Shown piece by piece: positions 8,242 through 12,804 of a stretch of 12,804 bases of DNA (its first letter is position 1; every line of letters starts with the position of its first letter). Source of the DNA: an uncultured Blautia sp. (GTDB taxonomy: Bacteria; Bacillota; Clostridia; Lachnospirales; Lachnospiraceae); contig CAKRTP010000051.1 of assembly GCA_934402155.1 (NCBI GenBank), positions 1 to 12,804 of the forward strand, in the 5' to 3' direction. Made by a program: the position numbers and the translations under genes. The notes under the pieces are model-generated. The model did not search any database. It was not told where the DNA came from and was given only the letters and a program-made list of their open reading frames with translations.

Positions 8242-9527
8242 GCAGAGCCTATTATTGTACAGTAAAAGAACTGAATGAGCGTGGAAAAGACAATATCCCG
8301 GATCAGTTCAAATCCAATATGCATCTGATCTACAGTTCTCCGGCAACCCTTGCCTTCAACTCTCCGGGAGCAGAGGGATTCGGTGTGAAGAGAGCCGGAC
8401 TTGCTGTTCCGGATTCGATCATGCTGATCGTGGCACCGGGCTGCTGCGGGCGAAATACATCTCTGATCAGTTCCATGCGTGAATATGACAACCGTTTCTT
8501 TTATCTGATGATGGATGAGACAGATATCGTGACAGGTCGTCATCTCAAAAAGATCCCAAAAGCAGTGGCGGAAATCTGCGAAGGTCTTGATAAGAAGCCG
8601 TCCGTTGTGATGATCTGTATTACCTGTGTGGATGCACTTCTCGGTACGGATATGGAGCGTGTCTGCCGTAAGGCAGAGGAAAAAGCAGGACTTCCGGTGC
8701 GTCCGTGTTATATGTATGCACTGACCAGAGAGGGAAGAAAACCGCCGATGGTGCATGTAAGACAGTCCCTATATTCCCTTCTTGAACCGGCAAAAAAGAA
8801 AGAAAATGTTGTCAATCTCCTGGGATTTTTCTCGCCGCTTGTGGACAACTGTGAGCTGTATGAACTGCTTCATGGCGCGGGGATCAAGACAATCCATGAG
8901 ATATCCAGATGCAGAGATTTTGAAGAATACAAGACCATGTCAGAGGCGAATTTTAACCTGGTGCTTCACCAGGAATCACGCTTCGCAGCAGAGGATTTTA
9001 ATGACAGATTAAACATTCCGTTCATTGAACTTCGGCGGCTGTATCAGACAGACAAGATACAGAATCAGTATCAGGCGCTGGCGTCAGTACTTGGAGTGAA
9101 GTTTGATACAGAGGAATATCGAAAGACAGCCGAACAGGCGGTAGAAGATTTCCGTAAAGTATGTCCGGATGCATCCTTTGCTGTCGGCGAATGCATGAAC
9201 GGAGATCCGTTTGAGCTGGCACTGGCACTTCTGAAATATGGATTTAAGGTACCGGAAATCTATGGAACGATCACGGTGGAGAATTTTGTATACATGAAAC
9301 AGCTGGCACTTTTGAGTCCTGATACGAGGGTCTTTTCCAATATGGAACCGACGATGATCTACTATGATCCGGCGCAGAGTGGAGTGAATATCACAATAGG
9401 AAAGGATGCCCTTTACTATCATCAGGACTGTCCGGGTCTGATGTGGAACCAGGATGAACAGCCTTACGGATTTGCGGGAGTTCGAAGGTTGTTTGAGGCA
9501 CTTAAGGGGTGTCTTGAAAGAAAATAA
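8238..9527 (+). CDS. Nitrogenase component 1-like (NifD-like) catalytic protein
   Basis: This is the partner of the preceding iron protein, probably a homodimer since only one component-1 gene is present. The 429-aa product keeps cysteines where NifD holds its P-cluster: Cys70 in APGCCGRNT and Cys130 in [13 protein letters not shown]. Extra cysteines are adjacent (Cys69, Cys127), and the position of the first NifD ligand (Cys62) seems to be Ser42. The NifD cofactor cysteine (Cys275, in a block like NLVxCxxS) aligns by eye with His244 in FNLVLHQES. No histidine matches His442 near the conserved C-terminal QPYGFAG (409-415). It therefore lacks the FeMo-cofactor ligand set and resembles group IV enzymes such as CfbD. 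Tetrapyrrole, sulfur-compound or other reduction is possible; the substrate cannot be read from the sequence. Confidence 0.88.
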   Translation: MSRAYYCTVKELNERGKDNIPDQFKSNMHLIYSSPATLAFNSPGAEGFGVKRAGLAVPDSIMLIVAPGCCGRNTSLISSMREYDNRFFYLMMDETDIVTGRHLKKIPKAVAEICEGLDKKPSVVMICITCVDALLGTDMERVCRKAEEKAGLPVRPCYMYALTREGRKPPMVHVRQSLYSLLEPAKKKENVVNLLGFFSPLVDNCELYELLHGAGIKTIHEISRCRDFEEYKTMSEANFNLVLHQESRFAAEDFNDRLNIPFIELRRLYQTDKIQNQYQALASVLGVKFDTEEYRKTAEQAVEDFRKVCPDASFAVGECMNGDPFELALALLKYGFKVPEIYGTITVENFVYMKQLALLSPDTRVFSNMEPTMIYYDPAQSGVNITIGKDALYYHQDCPGLMWNQDEQPYGFAGVRRLFEALKGCLERK

Positions 9528-9555
9528 AATAAAGAAATAGGGTAGCTGTGAGGGT

Positions 9556-9565
9556 ACTGAACAGT
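9556..9565. promoter_or_regulatory. Weak dyad upstream of the regulator gene
   Basis: ACTG-AA-CAGT is a short perfect dyad 26 nt before the small reading frame at 9591. A related hexamer (CAGTAC, 7322-7327) lies upstream of the iron-protein promoter, and GTACTG occurs here at 9554-9559. It could be an autoregulatory operator of the Rrf2 protein, but it is short enough to be chance. Confidence 0.2.
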
Positions 9566-9590
9566 TACGAAATAAAAGAAAGAGGGCTTT

Positions 9591-9680
9591 ATGGGATACA
9601 AAGTAAAAGATTTACATGAACATAGTATGAAAAGCAGCTGTGTTCATGAGTATGTGGAGAAGCATGGATTATGCAATTAA
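9591..9680 (+). CDS. Small Cys/His-rich protein (29 aa), overlaps regulator start
   Basis: I do not recognise this protein. The frame opens with ATG at 9591, with AGAGGG (9581-9586) a short 4 nt before it, and runs 29 codons to TAA at 9678-9680. Stops in the same frame lie immediately upstream (9573, 9558), so it cannot be a longer gene. The peptide contains two cysteines (17, 28) and four histidines (9, 11, 19, 25), a high density for a random frame, and is otherwise charged with no membrane segment. Its last 10 nt overlap the start of the Rrf2 gene, so translation may be coupled. It could be a metal-binding small protein of the nitrogenase-like system, a leader peptide controlling the regulator, or a chance frame. 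Confidence 0.4.
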   Translation: MGYKVKDLHEHSMKSSCVHEYVEKHGLCN

Positions 9681-10066
9681 AAATTACAACTGATTATGCA
9701 GTCAGGATCGTGTATTATCTGGCTTCGCACAGAGAAATCGTCACAGCAGCGGAATTGTCCGGAGTATTAAAAATACCGGAAAGCTATGTTCCAAAGATAA
9801 CGAAAAAGTTAAAAGACGCGAATATAATTACAGCCTGTGAAGGGATAAAAGGAGGATATCTGTTTTGCAGAAATCCGGAGGACATTTCTCTCTTTGATAT
9901 CATATCCTCCACAGAGGTAACTATGAAAATAAATCGCTGTCTGGAAGAGGATGGCTTTTGTTCCAGAAATGCCACAGATTATTGCAGCGTGCATAAAGCA
10001 TTCTTAAAAGTACAAAAGATATATGAGGATTCATTACGAGAAGTTACGATCGCAGATATGATATAA
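9671..10066 (+). CDS. Rrf2-family transcriptional regulator with IscR-like Fe-S ligands
   Basis: This is a 131-aa DNA-binding regulator. The N-terminal winged helix (about residues 1-67) has typical family sequence: TTDYAVRIVYYLA, ESYVPKITKKL and EGIKGGYLF. A dimerisation helix and a loop follow with Cys90, Cys97 and Cys105, then His108. IscR uses Cys92, Cys98, Cys104 and His107 to hold [2Fe-2S], so the Cys-Cys-Cys-x2-His set is preserved with slightly longer spacings (CX6CX7CX2H). It probably senses Fe-S status, redox state, iron or NO. GGAGAAG (9656-9662) precedes the ATG by 8 nt. No terminator is visible between the NifD-like gene and this gene, so co-transcription and feedback control of the nitrogenase-like operon are likely. 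CymR-type Rrf2 proteins lack these ligands. Confidence 0.9.
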   Translation: MQLKITTDYAVRIVYYLASHREIVTAAELSGVLKIPESYVPKITKKLKDANIITACEGIKGGYLFCRNPEDISLFDIISSTEVTMKINRCLEEDGFCSRNATDYCSVHKAFLKVQKIYEDSLREVTIADMI

Positions 10067-10097
10067 AAAAAGTGTGAACTGACTGAAGAGAAGTTTC

Positions 10098-10140
10098 AAA
10101 AAATACCGTCACATCCTTACTGGAAGTGACGGTGTTTTTT
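10098..10140. terminator. Bidirectional terminator between convergent genes
   Basis: ACCGTCAC (10105-10112) pairs with GTGACGGT (10126-10133). The stem can extend inward past an A-A mismatch by TCC/GGA, leaving a 5-nt loop. It is followed on the plus strand by six T (10135-10140) and preceded by six A (10098-10103), which give a T-run on the minus strand. It lies between the plus-strand Rrf2 gene and the minus-strand nuclease gene and should end both transcripts. Confidence 0.9.
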
Positions 10141-10166
10141 ATAGAAAATATTCCTATAAGGAGAGA

Positions 10167-10985
10167 TCAGTTGATCTCCTGGCGGTATTTTTCACGTTTC
10201 TCCTTCGGGATTTCCAGGGCTTCCATTGCCTGGTCGATCGTCCATCCCATATTTTTCATAAGTTTTTTGATGGATTCAGTTTGGGTAAGTTCGATACCTT
10301 TTTCCATGCCCTCATCCATCAACATCTGTCCAAGTCTGGTCATACTCACAACCTCCTTAATCTCATCTAACTCAGTCTTACTTAAAAATTTGTCTGCCAG
10401 TGCATATAACATGGCTGTTGCTTTTTCGGCACTCAGTTCAACATTTGGCTTTGTCAGACGAATTGCTTCTTTGAACATATCCTTGCGGCTCATATTTCCG
10501 GACATCAGTGGTGTCAGGGAAAGAGCAGCATAATCATCTTCCGTAAAAGCTTCATCGTTATCCTGTTTCTGTTTTAATTTCCGAAATACTTCATCTGCAT
10601 TTTTATCCTTCAGATAGATCGGCTGTATTTTGTAAGTATATAATCCACAGTCCAGCTCTGACTGCACATTCGTAATCCCGCCGGAATAGATCACATAAGT
10701 GATAACTTTTTTGCCTGTCTGATTGGAGTATACTGCATCATACGCATGAAATCTGCGTAAGTCCACCTCTTTTTTGTCGGTAGTCTGAAATTCTATATGT
10801 ATATAGAATCCATCAGTAGTCAGAAAGGTAAAGTCCATATACAGGGAATGAATTGTCAGTTCTACCAACTCCGTAGGGCCAATTTCTTCATACTGATAAT
10901 CAATGCCCAACATTTTGAGGATAGTATTCCGAAAATAGTCGAAGCCCATCTTCATAACTGCATCTTCGTGCTTGGTGTTTGCCAT
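10167..10985 (-). CDS. Rpn/PD-(D/E)XK nuclease-family putative transposase
   Basis: This 272-aa protein belongs to the PD-(D/E)XK group often annotated as Rpn-family or PDDEXK-type transposase, common in many copies in gut Clostridia. The nuclease core is seen at Asp51 (LYMDFTF) and Glu65-x-Gln67 (IHIEFQTT), where Gln replaces the classical Lys as is usual in this group. The segment RRFHAYDAVYSNQTGKKV (about 77-94) follows. The C-terminus has the family's MDEGMEKG and helical ALEIPKEKREKYR elements, so the gene looks full length. Relatives (RpnA) cut DNA and promote RecA-independent recombination; whether this one moves DNA is unproven. GAGGTG lies about 6 nt before the minus-strand ATG. No inverted repeats or target-site duplication were seen around it. 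The gene looks more AT-rich than its neighbours by eye, in line with acquisition. Confidence 0.85.
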   Translation of the reverse strand: MANTKHEDAVMKMGFDYFRNTILKMLGIDYQYEEIGPTELVELTIHSLYMDFTFLTTDGFYIHIEFQTTDKKEVDLRRFHAYDAVYSNQTGKKVITYVIYSGGITNVQSELDCGLYTYKIQPIYLKDKNADEVFRKLKQKQDNDEAFTEDDYAALSLTPLMSGNMSRKDMFKEAIRLTKPNVELSAEKATAMLYALADKFLSKTELDEIKEVVSMTRLGQMLMDEGMEKGIELTQTESIKKLMKNMGWTIDQAMEALEIPKEKREKYRQEIN

Positions 10986-11167
10986 GAGGCACCTCTTTCA
11001 TATATTAAGTATAGTCCTCATTTGTGTTCTGAAAATGTCTTCGGTGTTTTTGGTGGTTTTATCGTTTGTAAGGATTTCTGCCGTCCTCCTTCATATGATT
11101 ATTTTATCAGAATCTGCTTCATTTCTCCAGTTGGAAGTTTCAAAATTGTTTCTTTTGAGATACTTTG

Positions 11168-11196
11168 TTGAGTTTCGATTTACTTAATGATATTAT
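11168..11196 (+). promoter_or_regulatory. Promoter of the [FeFe] hydrogenase gene
   Basis: TTGAGT (11168-11173), an exact 17-nt spacer and TATTAT (11191-11196) make a strong sigma-A-type promoter. Transcription would start near 11203, leaving a leader of roughly 80 nt before the hydrogenase start codon. Confidence 0.6.
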
Positions 11197-11228
11197 CTTC
11201 TCAAGAGGGAACAATAATGCAAAACACT

Positions 11229-11255
11229 ATAGCTATGATCGCGGTAAATAGTTAT
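11229..11255 (+). promoter_or_regulatory. Possible stem-loop in the hydrogenase mRNA leader
   Basis: ATAGCTAT (11229-11236) can pair with ATAGTTAT (11248-11255) through 8 bp including one G-U, around an 11-nt loop, 15 nt before the AGGAGG ribosome binding site. The stem is AT-rich and weak as RNA. As DNA it could equally be an imperfect operator. No known Rex site (TTGT-n-ACAA type) was seen in this leader. Confidence 0.3.
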
Positions 11256-11281
11256 GTCATTAAACAGATCAGGAGGTAATG

Positions 11282-12799
11282 ATGAGAGGACTGTATTCAT
11301 CCAAAACAGAAATCAGACACAAAATTTTTACAGAGATTGCCAGAATGGCATATGAGGGCGACGATCCGAAGATGATCGAGGAACTTCCGTTCAAGATCAT
11401 CCCGGGAGAGGTCGCTTCTTACCGTGACAGTATTTTTCTGGAAAGAGCAGTAGTAGGCGAGAGACTTCGTGTGGCAATGGGAATGTCATTAAGACCGGTC
11501 ACAGAGCATGCACCACTTTCCAAAGGCGTAGAGGCGAGTGTGATCGAAGAGAAATATTATGAGCCGCCGCTTATCAATGTGGTCAAGTTTGCATGTAATG
11601 CCTGTGCAGAAAAGAAGGTAATGGTCACAGAGGGATGCCAGGGCTGTCTGGAACATCCATGTGTTGAGGTCTGTCCAAAGAAAGCTGTACACATGGAAAA
11701 TGGTCATTCACATATTGATGAGTCCCTGTGCATCAAGTGTGGGAAATGTATAGAAGCCTGTCCGTATAATGCGATCATCAAGCAGGAACGTCCGTGTACA
11801 AAAGCCTGTGGAATGAATGCCATCGGTTCTGATGAGTATGGAAGAGCTGAGATTGACCAGGACAAATGTGTATCCTGCGGACAGTGTCTCGTAAGCTGTC
11901 CATTCAGTGCGATCGTTGATAAGGGACAGATATTCCAGACGATCATGGCACTCAAGAGTGAGTCTCCGGTTTATGCAATCCTTGCACCGGCAATCGCAGG
12001 TCAGTTTGAAGGTCTGGAAAACACAAAGATCCGTGGTGCTTTTCAGGCACTTGGATTTACGGATGTCAGAGAAGTAGCGATCGGAGCGGATCTCTGTACG
12101 ATCGAGGAGGCCAAGGATTTCCTGAAAGAGGTTCCAAAGGAGCTTCCATTTATGGCAACATCCTGCTGTCCGTCCTGGTCCATGATGGCGAAGAAGCTTT
12201 TCCCGGAGCAGGCGAAGTGCATTTCCATGGCACTGACTCCGATGGTTCTGACTGCGAGGCTGATCAAGCAGAAAGAGCCTGACTGCAAGATCGTTTTTGT
12301 GGGACCGTGTGCTGCCAAGAAGCTGGAAGCAAGCCGAAAGACAATCCGCAGTTATGTGGATTTTGTGCTGACCTTTGAGGAAGTTGCGGGAATGTTTGAT
12401 GCGAAAGGCGTAGACTGGAAGGACATTCCGGAAGGAGAACCGCTTTTCCGTGCAAGTGCGGATGGCCGTGGATTTGCAGTAAGCGGCGGAGTGGCACAGG
12501 CAGTTGTTCATGCTGTAAAGAGAATCGATCCTGACCGTGAAGTGAAGGTTGTGAATGCAGAGGGACTTCAGAACTGCAAAAAAATGCTCCAGATGGCCAA
12601 GCTTGGCAAGTACAATGGCTATCTTCTGGAGGGAATGGCCTGCCCGGGCGGCTGTGTAGCCGGAGCCGGTACGATTCAGACCATCAAAAAAGCTTCTGCA
12701 GCTCTGGATAAGATGAAAAAAGAAGCGGCATTTGAGGAAGCATGCGATTCAAAATATCAGTCCCGACTGGAAAGTCTGGAGAAACTGAATCTGGAGTAA
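11282..12799 (+). CDS. Monomeric [FeFe] hydrogenase, group B-type
   Basis: It catalyses reversible H2 formation, normally taking electrons from ferredoxin in the cytoplasm. Counting from the first of two tandem ATGs (11279), the H-cluster motifs are TSCCPSW (Cys296/297), GPCAAKK (Cys344) and MACPGGC (Cys455, Cys459), so all four cluster ligands plus the proton-relay cysteine (296) are present. The N-terminal 230 residues carry 16 cysteines: a CxxC at 106/109, CX2CX4CX3CP at 120-132, CX2CX2CX3CP at 151-161, CX3C at 173/177, and CX2CX2CX3CP at 197-207. That is enough for up to four [4Fe-4S] clusters. The GPC motif and the start RGLYSSKTEIR fit group B enzymes better than the MPC-bearing group A. 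AGGAGG (11271-11276) is 5 nt from the second ATG (11282) but only 2 nt from the first, so 11282 is preferred. Maturases HydEFG are not in the window. Confidence 0.93.
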   Translation: MRGLYSSKTEIRHKIFTEIARMAYEGDDPKMIEELPFKIIPGEVASYRDSIFLERAVVGERLRVAMGMSLRPVTEHAPLSKGVEASVIEEKYYEPPLINVVKFACNACAEKKVMVTEGCQGCLEHPCVEVCPKKAVHMENGHSHIDESLCIKCGKCIEACPYNAIIKQERPCTKACGMNAIGSDEYGRAEIDQDKCVSCGQCLVSCPFSAIVDKGQIFQTIMALKSESPVYAILAPAIAGQFEGLENTKIRGAFQALGFTDVREVAIGADLCTIEEAKDFLKEVPKELPFMATSCCPSWSMMAKKLFPEQAKCISMALTPMVLTARLIKQKEPDCKIVFVGPCAAKKLEASRKTIRSYVDFVLTFEEVAGMFDAKGVDWKDIPEGEPLFRASADGRGFAVSGGVAQAVVHAVKRIDPDREVKVVNAEGLQNCKKMLQMAKLGKYNGYLLEGMACPGGCVAGAGTIQTIKKASAALDKMKKEAAFEEACDSKYQSRLESLEKLNLE

Positions 12800-12804
12800 A
12801 GATG

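Larger units (their letters stand above)
10986..11278. other. AT-rich intergenic region between divergent genes
   Basis: This 293-nt stretch separates the divergent nuclease gene (minus) and hydrogenase gene (plus). It holds the nuclease ribosome binding site at its left end, a hydrogenase promoter at 11168-11196 and a leader stem at 11229-11255. Between about 11030 and 11160 I see no coding frame with a ribosome binding site on either strand, no tRNA and no terminator. An AAGGAGGA-like sequence on the minus strand near 11084-11092 precedes no credible gene. Confidence 0.5.

Noticed and set aside
8031..8756. Minus-strand frame of 241 codons across the nifH-like/nifD-like junction
   Set aside because: It is antisense to two recognisable genes, and the translation has no domain-like pattern.
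7480..9527. A true nitrogen-fixation (nif) locus
   Set aside because: Only one component-1 gene is present, it lacks the cofactor cysteine and histidine of NifD, and no nifK, nifE, nifN or nifB is in the window.
7480..9527. CfbCD (Ni-sirohydrochlorin reductase of F430 synthesis)
   Set aside because: The two-gene layout is similar, but no cfbA, cfbB or cfbE and nothing methanogenic is nearby; the surrounding genes are bacterial fermentative ones.
10126..10533. Plus-strand frame of 135 codons opposite the nuclease gene
   Set aside because: It begins inside the bidirectional terminator, lacks a ribosome binding site and mirrors the minus-strand PD-(D/E)XK gene.
10797..11187. Two plus-strand frames across the start of the nuclease gene and the intergenic region
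   Set aside because: They have no ribosome binding sites, strongly skewed Phe/Ile/Ser composition typical of AT-rich non-coding DNA, and overlap the nuclease start.

Overview
The window reads as chromosome of a strict anaerobe of the class Clostridia, most likely a gut Lachnospiraceae. The reasons are a clostridial-style F-type ATP synthase operon whose c subunit carries a sodium-site-like motif, strong AGGAGG ribosome binding sites, a monomeric [FeFe] hydrogenase of the group B type, a PD-(D/E)XK (Rpn-like) putative transposase of a kind common in this family, and moderate GC content. The genus cannot be fixed from the sequence.

Positions 1-5621 hold the distal part of an ATP synthase operon in the usual order: atpE (3' end only), atpF, atpH, atpA, atpG, atpD, atpC, closed by a strong intrinsic terminator. 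Two perfect 8-bp hairpins without T-tracts lie in the atpE-atpF and atpH-atpA gaps. Positions 5645-7292 are a monocistronic unit: a good promoter overlapped by operator-like dyads, then a cardiolipin synthase with two complete HKD motifs.

Positions 7348-10140 are the most unusual region. A NifH-like iron protein (253 aa) overlaps by 4 nt a single NifD-like catalytic protein (429 aa). These are followed by an unannotated 29-codon Cys/His-rich reading frame, which overlaps the start of an Rrf2-family regulator with an IscR-like Cys-Cys-Cys-His ligand set. There is no NifK, NifE, NifN or NifB here, and the NifD-like protein lacks the nitrogenase cofactor ligands. It therefore looks like a group IV (Nfl) nitrogenase-like reductase of unknown substrate, with its own probable Fe-S-sensing regulator. 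A promoter followed almost at once by a terminator-like hairpin precedes the iron-protein gene. A symmetric, bidirectional terminator ends the unit.

Positions 10167-10985 (minus strand) are the putative nuclease/transposase, convergent with the regulator. Positions 11168-12799 are a promoter, a roughly 80-nt leader with a possible stem, and a complete [FeFe] hydrogenase with 16 N-terminal cysteines for accessory clusters.

Taken together, the window couples energy conservation (ATP synthase), membrane lipid synthesis, and two low-potential ferredoxin-type redox enzymes (nitrogenase-like reductase and hydrogenase). Any functional link between the last two, or control of both by the Rrf2 protein, is inference from proximity.
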